Shown here one piece after another: positions 9,514-18,440 of a stretch of 64,000 nucleotides of DNA. How positions within the stretch are numbered: the stretch's first letter is position 1; every line of letters begins with the position of its first letter. A model generated the notes under the pieces. The model made no database searches. It saw only the letters and a program-made list of their open reading frames with translations, and was not told the origin of the DNA. The stretch is from Actinoplanes sandaracinus (GTDB lineage: Bacteria; Actinomycetota; Actinomycetes; Mycobacteriales; Micromonosporaceae): contig NZ_JASCTH010000023.1 of the NCBI RefSeq assembly GCF_030009775.1, positions 39,431 to 103,430 of the forward strand. Reading direction: 5' to 3'. A program made the position numbers and the translations under genes.

Positions 9514-9553
9514 GGGCGACACGCTAACAGAGGGCGATGAAGCGACCAAGAAC

Positions 9554-10222
9554 TTACCGCCTGTCACCGAGCTCGGCGTCGTGCACCAGCTTGGCCACCT
9601 GGACCCGGTTGGTGACGTCGAGTTTGGTGAGCAACCGGGACACGTACGCCTTCACCGTGGCGATACTGACCCGCTGTTCGCGCCCGATCTCACTGTTGGT
9701 GCGACCGTCGGCGATCAGCTCGGCGATCGCGCGTTCCCCGGGGGTGAGCCGGCTCAGCGCCCCCCGCGCTTGGTCGCGTCGTGGATTGTCGGTCGCCGCC
9801 GCCAGCCGGGCCATGACCCGGCGCAGAACGGTGGGCGACAGGATGGGCTCGCCGCGCGCCGCTTTCCGGATCGCCTGGACGATGTCGGCCGGCGCGGTGT
9901 GCTTGAGCAGGAACCCGCTGGCTCCGGCGCGTATCGCGCGTTCGATGTGTTCCTGGGTGTCGAAGGTGGTCATGATGATCACCTCAGGGCGGGGCTGTTC
10001 ACTCCGCAGTTTCTCGGTGGCGCTGAGCCCGTCCAGGCGGGGCATCCGGATGTCCATGAGCACCACATCGGGCTGGTGCTGCCGGACTGCGGCGAGGACC
10101 TCGGTGCCGTCCCGCACCTCTGCGACGACCTGTATGTCGTCGGCGCCCGCCAACATCATCGACAGACCGGCCAGGACCAGCGCGTCATCGTCCGCGACAA
10201 GGACCCGGATTTTGGATGTCAC
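9554..10222 (-). CDS. LuxR/NarL-family response regulator
   Basis: Two-component response regulator of 222 aa. The receiver domain (1-120) has the acidic pair in VLVADDD, the phospho-acceptor Asp in VVLMDIRMP and the Lys in GFLLKH. The LuxR-type DNA-binding domain (150-210) contains LTPGERAIAELIADGRTNSEI and TVKAYVSRLLTKL. The start is GTG 10222, overlapping the kinase stop as GTGA; an in-frame GTG at 10246 is possible. It is co-transcribed with the kinase just upstream and faces away from an ABC exporter operon, its probable target. Confidence 0.95.
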   Translation of the reverse strand: MTSKIRVLVADDDALVLAGLSMMLAGADDIQVVAEVRDGTEVLAAVRQHQPDVVLMDIRMPRLDGLSATEKLRSEQPRPEVIIMTTFDTQEHIERAIRAGASGFLLKHTAPADIVQAIRKAARGEPILSPTVLRRVMARLAAATDNPRRDQARGALSRLTPGERAIAELIADGRTNSEIGREQRVSIATVKAYVSRLLTKLDVTNRVQVAKLVHDAELGDRR

Positions 10223-11385
10223 ATCCGCCACGGTAGCGACACCCACAGCCGGAAGTCACCGTCGGGCGTCGGTCCGTGTTCGAGCTGGCCGCCGACCAGT
10301 TCCACCCGTTCCGCGAAGCCGATCATCCCGGCCCCGGCGCCGGGGATCGCCGACCGTCCGTCCCGGGCGGTCGTCCGGTTGCGTAGCTCCACGATGAGGC
10401 CCTGGCCCGGTCCGCCCGACACGGTGAGCCGAACGGGGGCGCCGGGCGCGTGCTTTCGCGCATTGGTCAATCCCTCTTGGATGATCCGGTACGCCTGCCG
10501 CCCGATCGAGTCCGGGATCTCCTCGAACGGGGTGACGGTGTTGGTGAACGTCACCTCGGCGCCGGTGCGCCGACTGTCCTCGACGAGTTCCTCGACGTCG
10601 GCCATCGTCGGCTGCGGCCGTTCGCCATCGAGGTCCTCGGCGGTGCGCAGCAGGCCGATAACCTGCCGGAGGTCCTCCAGCGCCTCGAATGCGCACCGGC
10701 GGATAACGCCGGCCGCCTGTGCGATTTCTTCGGGCGCTGCCTGCGGCCGGAATTCGAGGGCGCCCGCGTGGACGCTGAGCAGGGAGATACGGTGCGCCAG
10801 CACGTCATGCATCTCCCGGGCGATGCGTTCGCGTTCCAGCAGCCGCGCCTCCTCGACCCTGCGGCGATGCACGTCCTGTGCCTGTCGGGCGCGTTCCTGA
10901 ACCGACCGGGCGAGCATCCCCAGCGCGGCCATCGCCACGTCCAGGAACAGCACCGTCGTCACGGATTCGGCGTAGTCGTGGGGCATGTCGGCCAGCCGGA
11001 AGAGCGTGGCGACCGTGGCCAGGTGAAGTCCGGCGACGAAGATCGCAAGCGGCCACGACCGGCGCTTCGCGACCGAGTACAACGCCACGGCGATGGCGCC
11101 GAACACCGAGACGGAGACGACGCCGGCGGCGATCAACGTCGCCGCGAGCAGTACCGGCTGGTTGCGGCGGAACAACATCACCGCGGCCGTGGCGACGCCG
11201 GCGCAGCCGAGTTCCCAGCTCAGCGGGAGCGTCTTCGCCGGCGGCTCGCCGGAACGGGCCAGCAGCAGGAAGAGCACACCGATGGCGAGTGAGGTCACGG
11301 CGGCGAGCAGACTCGAAGACCAGCTCCGGGTGCGGACGCGGCCACTCCACGCCACCCAGAACTGGCCGATCGCTGCATCCGGCAC
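10219..11385 (-). CDS. Sensor histidine kinase, HisKA_3 (NarX/DesK-like)
   Basis: Membrane sensor kinase (388 aa) partnering the overlapping response regulator. The N-terminal ~165 residues contain four to five hydrophobic segments with very short loops, so the signal is probably sensed in or at the membrane. Dimerization/phospho-acceptor helix ERIAREMHDVLAHRISLL (His near residue 198). ATPase domain has the N box QEGLTNARKHA and a glycine-rich GAGAGMIGFAERV. Kinases with this layout next to MacB-type transporters commonly respond to cell-envelope stress or antibiotics; that is a family-level expectation. Confidence 0.94.
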   Translation of the reverse strand: MPDAAIGQFWVAWSGRVRTRSWSSSLLAAVTSLAIGVLFLLLARSGEPPAKTLPLSWELGCAGVATAAVMLFRRNQPVLLAATLIAAGVVSVSVFGAIAVALYSVAKRRSWPLAIFVAGLHLATVATLFRLADMPHDYAESVTTVLFLDVAMAALGMLARSVQERARQAQDVHRRRVEEARLLERERIAREMHDVLAHRISLLSVHAGALEFRPQAAPEEIAQAAGVIRRCAFEALEDLRQVIGLLRTAEDLDGERPQPTMADVEELVEDSRRTGAEVTFTNTVTPFEEIPDSIGRQAYRIIQEGLTNARKHAPGAPVRLTVSGGPGQGLIVELRNRTTARDGRSAIPGAGAGMIGFAERVELVGGQLEHGPTPDGDFRLWVSLPWRM

Positions 11386-11595
11386 GTCATCCCCCTCGAC
11401 GTCGGCTCGATCGGCTGAGGGTAAGTCGTGCCGGGGAGCCTTGCGCCAGTAGTCAGGAGGCGAAGCCGGTAGCTACTTAAGTCTACCGGGAACTAGCACA
11501 CATGCCGACGAACCGGCGGACCATCCCGGACAGACTCGACGTAACCCCGTGTCCGCCGCGATTCGCCGGTGGCACGCGAGATCAGGGAGACGACG
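11386..11595. promoter_or_regulatory. Divergent promoter region between the two-component system and the ABC exporter
   Basis: 210 bases between divergent start codons (11385 minus, 11596 plus). It includes a locally AT-richer stretch near 11470-11500 (around CTACTTAAGTCTACC). No clean -35/-10 pair or inverted repeat was recognised. Because both operons face away from it, it is the likely target of the response regulator. Confidence 0.4.
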
Positions 11596-12402
11596 ATGAT
11601 GACGACCGTGGCGACCACGCCCGACGAGATCAGCGGCGCTGATGCCGGCGGGTATGCCGCCCGTGCCCTCGGTGTGACGAAGCGATACGGCGCGGACGAC
11701 GCGACAGTGGTAGCCCTCGACGACGTGACCCTGGGTCTCCCTGGAGGCCACTTCACCGCCATCATGGGGCCGTCCGGCTCCGGTAAGTCGACACTGATGC
11801 ACTGCCTGGCGGGCCTGGACCGGGTGACCGCCGGGCAGATCCACATCGGCGACATCGAGATCACTCAGCTGTCCGACAAGGTGCTCACCCGCCTGCGCCG
11901 CGACCGGATCGGCTTCATCTTCCAGAGCTTCAACCTCATTCCGACGCTCACCGCGCTCGAGAACATCACGCTTCCGTTGGACATCGGCGGCCGCAAGCCG
12001 CAGCAGGCCTGGTTGGACCGGTTGATCGACACCGTCGGACTGCGGAACCGGCTGCACCACCGGCCCGGCGAACTCTCCGGTGGGCAGCAGCAGCGGGTCG
12101 CCTGTGCCCGCGCGCTGGCGAGCCAGCCGGACATCGTCTTCGCCGACGAGCCCACCGGCAACCTCGACTCACGGTCCGGTGCGGAGCTGCTGTCGTTCCT
12201 GCGCGACTCGGTCACTTCGGGCGGCCACACCGTCGTCATGGTGACCCACGACCCGATCGCCGCTGCCCACGCCGACGATGTCGTGTTCCTCAACGACGGG
12301 CGGATCGTCGAGACGATGGCCGACCCGACGGCCGATCGGGTCCTTGAGCGGATGAAGAATTTCGAGCCGATGACGGCGCCGGCCCCGGTGGGTGACCGGT
12401 GA
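11596..12402 (+). CDS. ABC transporter ATP-binding protein, MacB/LolD-like
   Basis: 268-residue ATPase subunit. ATG 11596 has AGGGAGA five bases upstream and is preferred over the in-frame GTG at 11569. Walker A GPSGSGKST near residue 62, Q-loop in FIFQSFNLIPT, signature LSGGQQQR, Walker B DIVFADEPTGNLD, and an H-loop VTHD. The DEPTGNLDS form and the overlap (GTGA) with an FtsX-type permease place it in the MacB/LolCDE class, which exports antibiotics, peptides or lipoproteins using mechanotransmission. Divergent from the two-component system, so probably induced by it. Confidence 0.95.
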   Translation: MMTTVATTPDEISGADAGGYAARALGVTKRYGADDATVVALDDVTLGLPGGHFTAIMGPSGSGKSTLMHCLAGLDRVTAGQIHIGDIEITQLSDKVLTRLRRDRIGFIFQSFNLIPTLTALENITLPLDIGGRKPQQAWLDRLIDTVGLRNRLHHRPGELSGGQQQRVACARALASQPDIVFADEPTGNLDSRSGAELLSFLRDSVTSGGHTVVMVTHDPIAAAHADDVVFLNDGRIVETMADPTADRVLERMKNFEPMTAPAPVGDR

Positions 12403-14936
12403 TCGCGAAGCTGGCGCTGCGCAACCTCGCGGCACACAAACTGCGGCTCCTGTTCACCGTCGTCTCGGTGGTCCTCGGCGTCGCCTTCGTGTCCGGCACC
12501 CTTATCTTCAAGGACAGCACGGTCAAAGGGTTCGACGACATCTTCGTCCGGGCGTACACCGGGGTCGAGGTCACCGTGAAGGCCAAGCAGGCCGTCCAGA
12601 CCGAGGACGTGCCACTCACCCCGATCCCGGAAACCGTGCTGACCGACCTGCGGGCGAAGGCGACCTCGGCGGAGCACGTGTACGGCAGCGCCGAGGGATA
12701 CGCCGCGATCGTCGGCCGCGCCGAGCAGGTCGTCGCCCCGTCAGGGCTCGACCAGCTCGGCGGCGAGTGGATCGACCTGCCGGGTTCACCGATGGAGCTG
12801 GTGACGGGCGCTCGACCCGGCGCAGCCGACGAGGTGGTCATCGACACGGCCAGCGCCGAAGCCGGCGGGCTCAAGGTCGGCGAACCGGTGAACATTCTGA
12901 CCCAGAACGCCACCCGATCGATGCGCCTGGTCGGGACGTTCCGGTTCGCCGAGTCCAGCAACCTCAACGGGCTGTCCACGTACGTGGCGATGCCGCTGCT
13001 TACGGCCCAGGAACTACTGGTGAAGCCCGGGCACTACTCGACGATCCACCTCAAGGCCCGCGCCGGTGTCTCGTCAGCGGGCCTCGCCGCCCAGGTCGCC
13101 GGCGCGCTGCCCGCGGGATACGAGGTCACCACCGGTGAGAAGGAGGCGGAGAAGGCCCGCGCCGACGTACGGCAGCTGGTCGACTTCATGACCATCTTCC
13201 TGCTGGTCTTCGCCGGTGTCTCGGTGTTCGTCGGCTCCTTCATCATCTTCAACACGTTCTCCATGTTGGTGGCGCAGCGGACCCGCGAACTGGCGCTGTT
13301 GCGGGCGGTCGGCGCGAGCCGTACCCAGGTGACCCGATCGGTGCTCGGGGAGGCGTTCGGAATCGGGATCGTCGGGTCGACCCTGGGGCTGGCGGCAGGT
13401 GCCGGGCTCGCCATCGTGATCCGTCGGCTGTTCGGCGTTTTCGGTATCGTCCTGCCGGCCACGCCCTTGACGATCAGCCTGACGGCGGTCGCCGGGTCGT
13501 ACCTGACCGGCCTGGTGGTGACCCTGTTCGCGGCGTACTTCCCGGCTCGGCGGGCGTCCCGGATCCCTCCGGTGGCCGCCCTGCGCGACGACCAGGCCCT
13601 GCCGGAGCGGTCCTTGCGCGTACGAGCGGTGATCGGTGCCCTGTCGGCGGTGCTCGGGGTCGTCGGCATGGTGCTCGGAGTCCGGCAGGGCGGTGAGGAC
13701 GGCGCCTTCTTCGTGGGAATCGGAGCGGCCACCGGGTTCATCGGCATCGTCCTGCTCAGCCCGTTGTTGAGCCGGCCGGTCACCTGGGTGCTGGGCTGGC
13801 CGATCGCCGCACTGGGCGGAGCGGTCGGGCGGCTGAGCATGCAGAACCCGCGGCGCAACCCCCGGCGTACCGCGGCGACGGCGTCCGCGCTGATGGTGGG
13901 GCTGACTCTGGTCGGCATGTTCACGGTCCTGTCCCAGTCGATGGCGGCATCGGTGAACCGGGCGTTCGACCAGGCGTTCACCGCTGATTACGTGTTGAAC
14001 GCCGCGAACTTCAACGGCTTCAGCCCGGAGGCGGTCAAGGCCGTGTCCGCGGCTCCCGGCGTCCGCGGTGTCACCCCCGTGCGGTACGGCGCTGTGAAGC
14101 TCGGTGACACACCGACTCCGCTCCTGGTGGCCGACCCGGCGGCGCTCGCGCCGATGATCAACCTGACCCTGGAAAGCGGCGTGGCGGTCCTCGGCACGGA
14201 TGAGGTGCTGGTGCAGAGCGGAACGGCCGCGGCCCGCAACCTGGCCGTCGGCGGCACCGTGTCGGCCGAATACCCGGACGGGGCGAAGGTGTCGCTGCGC
14301 GTGGCCGGCACATTCGCCGAGAACAAACAGATGACACGGCCCTACGTCATCTCGCCGGACAGTTACCGGGAGCACTCCCCCGGGGAGGCGGTGCAACTGG
14401 CCTATGTGGAGATCGGCGGCGACAGCGGTCAGGAGAAGGAGATCCGTGCCGGCATCGAAAAGGCGCTGAGCGCGTACCCCAATGTCCAGCTCCAGGACCG
14501 GCAGCAGGCGAAGGCGAAGGCGCGCGACGATGTCACTCAGCTGCTCGGCATGTCGATCGCCCTGCTGGTGCTGTCCATCGTGATCGCCGCGCTGGGCATC
14601 GTGAACACCCTCGCCCTGTCCGTGATCGAACGGACCCGCGAGATCGGGCTGTTGCGTGCCATCGGCACCAGCCGGCGGCAGGTGGGGTGGATGGTGCGCT
14701 TCGAAGCGGTCGTCATCGCCCTGTTCGGATCGGCGGTCGGCATCGCCGTCGGTGCGTTGATCGGCTGGGCGCTGCAACGATCCCTCGCCCGGAACGGCAT
14801 CGAGGTTCTCAGCATTCCGTACGGGATCCTGGCCCTGTATCTGGTGGCCGGCGGCGCCGTGGGGATGGTGGCCGCGATCTGGCCCGCCCGGCGTGCCGCA
14901 CGAATGGACGTCCTGCGCGCGATCGCCACCCACTGA
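12399..14936 (+). CDS. ABC transporter permease, FtsX/MacB family (tandem)
   Basis: 845-residue permease beginning at GTG 12399, overlapping the ATPase stop by four bases. It has a first membrane helix at the N-terminus, a large extracytoplasmic domain (45-250), a three-helix FtsX core (260-400) with YFPARRASRIPPVAALR at its end, then a second periplasmic domain and FtsX core (700-845) ending in WPARRAARMDVLRAI. Two FtsX units in one chain give eight or more helices, as in actinobacterial exporters of this class. It forms the transporter with the preceding ATPase. No terminator was obvious downstream. Confidence 0.94.
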   Translation: MIAKLALRNLAAHKLRLLFTVVSVVLGVAFVSGTLIFKDSTVKGFDDIFVRAYTGVEVTVKAKQAVQTEDVPLTPIPETVLTDLRAKATSAEHVYGSAEGYAAIVGRAEQVVAPSGLDQLGGEWIDLPGSPMELVTGARPGAADEVVIDTASAEAGGLKVGEPVNILTQNATRSMRLVGTFRFAESSNLNGLSTYVAMPLLTAQELLVKPGHYSTIHLKARAGVSSAGLAAQVAGALPAGYEVTTGEKEAEKARADVRQLVDFMTIFLLVFAGVSVFVGSFIIFNTFSMLVAQRTRELALLRAVGASRTQVTRSVLGEAFGIGIVGSTLGLAAGAGLAIVIRRLFGVFGIVLPATPLTISLTAVAGSYLTGLVVTLFAAYFPARRASRIPPVAALRDDQALPERSLRVRAVIGALSAVLGVVGMVLGVRQGGEDGAFFVGIGAATGFIGIVLLSPLLSRPVTWVLGWPIAALGGAVGRLSMQNPRRNPRRTAATASALMVGLTLVGMFTVLSQSMAASVNRAFDQAFTADYVLNAANFNGFSPEAVKAVSAAPGVRGVTPVRYGAVKLGDTPTPLLVADPAALAPMINLTLESGVAVLGTDEVLVQSGTAAARNLAVGGTVSAEYPDGAKVSLRVAGTFAENKQMTRPYVISPDSYREHSPGEAVQLAYVEIGGDSGQEKEIRAGIEKALSAYPNVQLQDRQQAKAKARDDVTQLLGMSIALLVLSIVIAALGIVNTLALSVIERTREIGLLRAIGTSRRQVGWMVRFEAVVIALFGSAVGIAVGALIGWALQRSLARNGIEVLSIPYGILALYLVAGGAVGMVAAIWPARRAARMDVLRAIATH

Positions 14937-15121
14937 TTCGCGGCAGGTGGAAGACCGACGTACTGGATTCGGTCGTGGGAACGGTGCCCGGACAAGCGCC
15001 TCACCTGGACCGAGGACTCGGCGATTCGCCGTGATCGATGCGTGTGAGTTCGGGTCCCACGCTGCGTCCATGACTTGCCGGTGGTCTGAGCCTTGGAGCA
15101 CGCGGGCGTAGGCTTTTGGGG

Positions 15122-15517
15122 ATGCGGATCGGGGAGCTGTCCAAGCGCACGGGCGTGAGTCCGCGCTCACTGCGGTACTACGAGGAGCAGGGCCTGCTGA
15201 CCAGTGCACGCTCCGATGCCGGGCAGCGTCACTATTCCGCTGCCGAGGTCCAGCGCGTGTCGCTGATCCAGCAGCTGTTCGCCGCGGGTATGTCCAGCCG
15301 GGTGATCGCGTCTGTGCTGCCGTGTGTGGAGACCCCGAGTGACCCGGGCGTCACCGAGTCGGCGTTCGTGACGATGACGCGCGAGCGCGACCGGATCGAC
15401 GCCGACATCGCCCACCTGATCGAGACCCGGGATGCGCTCGACGTGCTGATCAGGGTCAACCGCCAACATTGGGTGGAGCTTTCTACCGCCCCGGAACCGG
15501 TGACACCGTCGGCCTGA
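15122..15517 (+). CDS. MerR-family transcriptional regulator
   Basis: 131 aa. The N-terminal winged helix reads MRIGELSKRTGVSPRSLRYY, followed by EEQGLL, and a C-terminal dimerization helix runs about 80-118. Its single cysteine (VLPCVET) falls where some redox-sensing MerR proteins carry one, but there is no metal-site cluster, so a redox or organic ligand is more likely than a metal. ATG 15122 follows GGGG closely. It is followed after 105 bases, which include a palindrome, by a quinone oxidoreductase; MerR regulators commonly activate such neighbours. Confidence 0.93.
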   Translation: MRIGELSKRTGVSPRSLRYYEEQGLLTSARSDAGQRHYSAAEVQRVSLIQQLFAAGMSSRVIASVLPCVETPSDPGVTESAFVTMTRERDRIDADIAHLIETRDALDVLIRVNRQHWVELSTAPEPVTPSA

Positions 15518-15547
15518 TGCTGTGACCCGCGCCTCAGCCGGTTGCCC

Positions 15548-15563
15548 CTTACATCGATGTGAG
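15548..15563. promoter_or_regulatory. Candidate MerR operator
   Basis: CTTACATCGATGTGAG, a 16-base near-perfect palindrome around a perfect 10-base core (ACATCGATGT), just after TTGCCC (15542-15547), a plausible -35 hexamer. MerR regulators bind palindromes placed between -35 and -10 with an over-long spacer, which fits, although the -10 element is weak. Confidence 0.5.
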
Positions 15564-15622
15564 CGGTGAGGATTGCCGTAGAGCCCGGAACCACCGGGCC
15601 GGTCACACCGGAGGCACAAATC

Positions 15623-16546
15623 ATGGGACAGGCGTGGGGTTTCGGCAGGTACGGCGGGCCTGAGGTGCAGGAGTTCTTCGATCGTCCCGATCCGGTCCCC
15701 GGTCGCGGCGAGGTGCTGATCCGGGTCGACGTCGCCGGCGTGAATCCCCTCGACTACGTTGTGCGCTCCGGTCTGGTCCCCGGGGTCGACGGCGGGCGTC
15801 CGTTTCCCCGCGTGCTGGGCATGGAGGCAGCGGGGACCGTTCTCGCCCTGGGCGAGGACGTCGACGGGCTCGAGGTGGGTGACGCGGTCTTCGGCTTCGC
15901 ACTCACCGGTGGCGGCACCTATGCCGAGACGACGGTGCTGTCCGCACCGAACACTGCTCGCATCCCGGTGGGCCTGTCCGCGACCGTGGCGGCAACGCTG
16001 CCAGTGGCCGGGACGACCGCGGTGGACGCGCTCGACCAACTCGGCCTCCCGGCCGGTGCTACGGTCCTGGTCAACGGGGTCGGGGGCGGGGTCGGCCTCC
16101 TCGTCGCCCGGCTGGCCGTCGAACGCGAGCTGCGTGTGATCGGCATCGGGAGTACCGCCAAGCGCGAGCCCGCCGAGGCCATCGGGGTGCGGTTCATCGA
16201 CTACACCGCCGGGGACGTCGTCGCTGCGGCACGCGAGCTGGTTCCGGACGGCTTCGACGGGATCGTCGACCTGGTCGGAGGCACCTCGCTGCGGACGGTC
16301 GCTCCACTGGCCAAGGAATCCCACAACCTCATCGCCGTGGGTGATATGTCGGTGCCCGAGATCGGTGGGCGTTTCGTCGAGCGTCGTCTCGACCGCGAGA
16401 ATCTGGAGCGGTCCGCCCGGCTGGCCCTCGACGGAGTCCTCACCCCCGTGATCACTGCGGTCCATCCGCTCTCCGACGCTCCGGCCGCCCTCGCCACGGT
16501 GGAGAACGGCCACACTTCTGGCAAGGTTGTCATCAAGGTGGGATGA
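15623..16546 (+). CDS. NADPH:quinone oxidoreductase-like (MDR superfamily)
   Basis: Cytosolic medium-chain dehydrogenase/reductase of 307 aa without zinc ligands. ATG 15623 has GGAGG eight bases upstream; the GTG at 15566 has none and lies beside the putative operator. The N-terminal GroES-like domain includes VAGVNPLDYVVRSG and GMEAAGTV; the nucleotide-binding fold has VNGVGGGVGLLVARLA. Family members reduce quinones or activated alkenes with NADPH. Control by the upstream MerR protein is likely. Confidence 0.92.
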   Translation: MGQAWGFGRYGGPEVQEFFDRPDPVPGRGEVLIRVDVAGVNPLDYVVRSGLVPGVDGGRPFPRVLGMEAAGTVLALGEDVDGLEVGDAVFGFALTGGGTYAETTVLSAPNTARIPVGLSATVAATLPVAGTTAVDALDQLGLPAGATVLVNGVGGGVGLLVARLAVERELRVIGIGSTAKREPAEAIGVRFIDYTAGDVVAAARELVPDGFDGIVDLVGGTSLRTVAPLAKESHNLIAVGDMSVPEIGGRFVERRLDRENLERSARLALDGVLTPVITAVHPLSDAPAALATVENGHTSGKVVIKVG

Positions 16547-16737
16547 GACGTGCCCGGCCGGCTGGCGCCGGAAACCGCATGTAGCAGAAGTGCAGTGACC
16601 GGAGTGGTCTGGCAGGCGCCCCACCCGCGGCGTCTCCGGGCGTCCGACCAGGTCAGCGAGAGCAGCCACTCGGCCAAGGGACTCGCTTCCGTACTCCATA
16701 TTGTCACTAAAGCCCTATCGGCGAAGCCGCTGGAGCG
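16547..16737. other. Intergenic region
   Basis: Roughly 190 bases between the oxidoreductase and a small hypothetical gene. I see no gene or hairpin. Confidence 0.35.
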
Positions 16738-17268
16738 TTGGCTTCCCGCCATTTAAACCCTCTCGGGGGCGATCCATGTCGCGGGATCCACGATGGACAC
16801 CGTCGCTCAACGATTCCCAAGTTGATCGAGCCGGACCGGGCCACCCTCACCGACGCGCAGAAGAGCGAGCGGGTTGCGGCTGCGCTTGCCGAGGAGTTCG
16901 CCACTCCGAAGGGCATCAAGCGGCTCGCCGAGGCCGACGAGCAGTTCAACAAGGCCCGGTCGTCCTCGGCCGACGGCGAGGTCACCACGATGGCCATTCC
17001 GGCCGCTATCGCCGGTGCTCTGACCGTGTGCGCCGCGGGCGCGGCGGGCAGCGTCGGCTTCGGCACCCTGCAGCGCCTGATCGCCGAGGGCAAGCTCGGC
17101 AATGCCCGGGAACTGCTGGCCGACGCCATCGTCGGCTGCGTTACCCCGATCGTCGGCACGGTCGCCTACCGCGCGTGCAAGCTGATCCCGGCGTGCAAGC
17201 GAGCTGTGGACCGGGCGCTCAACGCCGCGATCGACCGCATCATCCGAGAGATCCAGGGCCGCGGCTGA
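16738..17268 (+). CDS. Small hypothetical protein with hydrophobic glycine-rich C-terminal half
   Basis: Not recognised. The believable part starts around IPKLIEPDRATLTD (about 16813): a charged, helical N-terminal half (to about 16985), then two short Ala/Gly-rich hydrophobic segments with cysteines (LTVCAAGAAG, IVGCVTPIVG), then a basic tail with CKLIPACKRAVDR. The start is uncertain: the frame's only nominal starts are TTG 16738 and TTG 16822, neither with a good ribosome site. ATG 16793 opens another frame (MDTVAQRFPS, then stop) that would join smoothly to this one by a one-base shift near 16815, so the gene may carry a frameshift. A strong hairpin follows. A membrane-active peptide is possible but unproven. 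Confidence 0.55.
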   Translation: MASRHLNPLGGDPCRGIHDGHRRSTIPKLIEPDRATLTDAQKSERVAAALAEEFATPKGIKRLAEADEQFNKARSSSADGEVTTMAIPAAIAGALTVCAAGAAGSVGFGTLQRLIAEGKLGNARELLADAIVGCVTPIVGTVAYRACKLIPACKRAVDRALNAAIDRIIREIQGRG

Positions 17269-17294
17269 TCTTCTGAACCGCACCAGAACACAAC

Positions 17295-17336
17295 ATGGGT
17301 GGGGTAAGGCGACTGGTATCGCCTTACCTCACCCAT
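17295..17336 (+). terminator. Strong hairpin, likely transcription terminator
   Basis: Arms 17295-17312 and 17319-17336 pair over 18 bases with one G-T wobble around a six-base loop (CTGGTA). No T-run follows, which is common for actinobacterial terminators. It ends the hypothetical gene at 17268 and precedes the next small gene. Confidence 0.75.
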
Positions 17337-17361
17337 CGCGAGTTCATGAAAGGGCCTCCTC

Positions 17362-17808
17362 TTGGAAACCGCCGCCCTGAAACACGCCGGCTACGCCATG
17401 GCTTTGAGCGTTTTCGTGGTCGCCATCGCACACCTGCACCTGGGCATCAGCGGCCATGGCGTGCCCACCGACGCCGGCGCCGCCACCATGCTCGCCGGGC
17501 TCGGTTGGGCGGTGTTCTTCCTCGGATTCCTTATCGCCGACCTCGCCCGGGACGCGGCCACACGCCGCGCCGTGGCCCGCGAGCCGCATCGGGAAGACCA
17601 GCTACGACGACGGCACCACTCCCGCGCCACGGCCGTCATCGCCCTGCTCGCCCTGGTCACCACGAGAATCGCGCAGAACCACCTCCAGCACAGCCTGTCC
17701 CCTCGGATGCTGGCGCTCCATGTGGCGCTGTTCGTACTGTGCGTCCCCCTGGCGATCCTCCTCGCCGATGCCCTGTCCAGCAGACTGGACCGAATCCACC
17801 GACGCTGA
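17362..17808 (+). CDS. Small integral membrane protein, unknown function
   Basis: 148 aa from TTG 17362, with AAAGGG seven bases upstream. Four predicted membrane helices: about 10-30 (GYAMALSVFVVAIAHLHLGI), 42-62 (MLAGLGWAVFFLGFLIADLA), 89-107 and 117-137 (MLALHVALFVLCVPLAILLA), with a basic loop DAATRRAVAREPHRED between the pairs. No family recognised. A second tiny membrane protein follows 33 bases downstream. Confidence 0.7.
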   Translation: METAALKHAGYAMALSVFVVAIAHLHLGISGHGVPTDAGAATMLAGLGWAVFFLGFLIADLARDAATRRAVAREPHREDQLRRRHHSRATAVIALLALVTTRIAQNHLQHSLSPRMLALHVALFVLCVPLAILLADALSSRLDRIHRR

Positions 17809-17841
17809 GAACGAGAACCTTCGACCCCACGGGACAGGTCA

Positions 17842-18012
17842 ATGGACACCAGAACGACCCTGGCGATCATCGCCGCCCTGGCAGCCGTCGCTGTCCTGGT
17901 CGGCGCGCGCGTGACCAAGCGCGGGAGCACCCGCACCAACCTGACCTTCATCGGCGTCGGCCTTCTCCTCATCGCCGGATGCTTCCTGCTCGCCCGCCTG
18001 ACCCTTTCCTGA
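17842..18012 (+). CDS. 56-residue membrane protein
   Basis: A short gene starting ATG 17842 and ending TGA 18010-18012. It encodes two hydrophobic helices (TLAIIAALAAVAVLVGA and LTFIGVGLLLIAGCFLLARL) joined by a basic loop VTKRGSTRTN: a helical hairpin. Third-position GC is high and the spacing to the previous gene (33 bases) fits an operon. No family recognised; size and layout resemble small membrane regulators, holins or toxin-like peptides, but nothing decides. Confidence 0.55.
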   Translation: MDTRTTLAIIAALAAVAVLVGARVTKRGSTRTNLTFIGVGLLLIAGCFLLARLTLS

Positions 18013-18440
18013 GCCACCCGCGAGATCCGCGACATCGGCCTGACCACTCGACGCGGCACGGAAGCCTCGGACCAGCTCAACTACCGCTAAGCGCCTTCCG
18101 GCGATGTTCGACGAGGCCGGGGCTGTTCTCTGATAGGCCGTGGCCGGCTGCTCGCTGGCCGGTTCACGTCCATCGCCGCCACTTCGATCGCCTACGAGGC
18201 CGAAGATCAACGCCAGCAACGGGCGGCCGTGCGTGGTTTCTGACCACGCCGCCGAACATCCCCACACCGGTGACTCCGAGACGAAGGAACCCGCGGCGGC
18301 GAATTGGTAGCGAGAAGGCGAAGGGCCCGAACTGCATTACTGCAGCCCAGGCCCTTCGAATCCTTACTCCCTAGCTGAGGCTCGAAGCAGTAGTCCTTGG
18401 GTCCTCGGGCGCCACAACTGGTATCGAGATCGGAGTGAGG
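18013..18440. other. Gene-free region between convergent units
   Basis: About 430 bases between the small-membrane-protein unit and the candidate immunity gene. Only short chance frames are open; a nested hairpin at 18319-18358 is annotated separately. Confidence 0.5.
18319..18358. terminator. Nested hairpin between convergent genes
   Basis: Outer stem CGAAGGGCC (18319-18327) with GGCCCTTCG (18350-18358); inner stem CTGCA (18332-18336) with TGCAG (18341-18345) around TTAC. Symmetric, so it could stop transcription from either side. Confidence 0.6.

Noticed and set aside
9464..10900. 478-residue plus-strand frame opposite the two-component system
   Set aside because: The minus strand encodes unmistakable response regulator and kinase sequence; the plus frame is Arg/Ser-rich shadow.
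13074..15209. 711-residue minus-strand frame opposite the FtsX permease
   Set aside because: Low-complexity His/Gln/Arg sequence typical of antisense to a membrane-protein gene; no ribosome site or motifs.
17295..18374. 359-residue plus-strand frame across the small-membrane-protein genes
   Set aside because: Arg/His/Pro-rich; the alternative frames encode clean hydrophobic helices with plausible starts.
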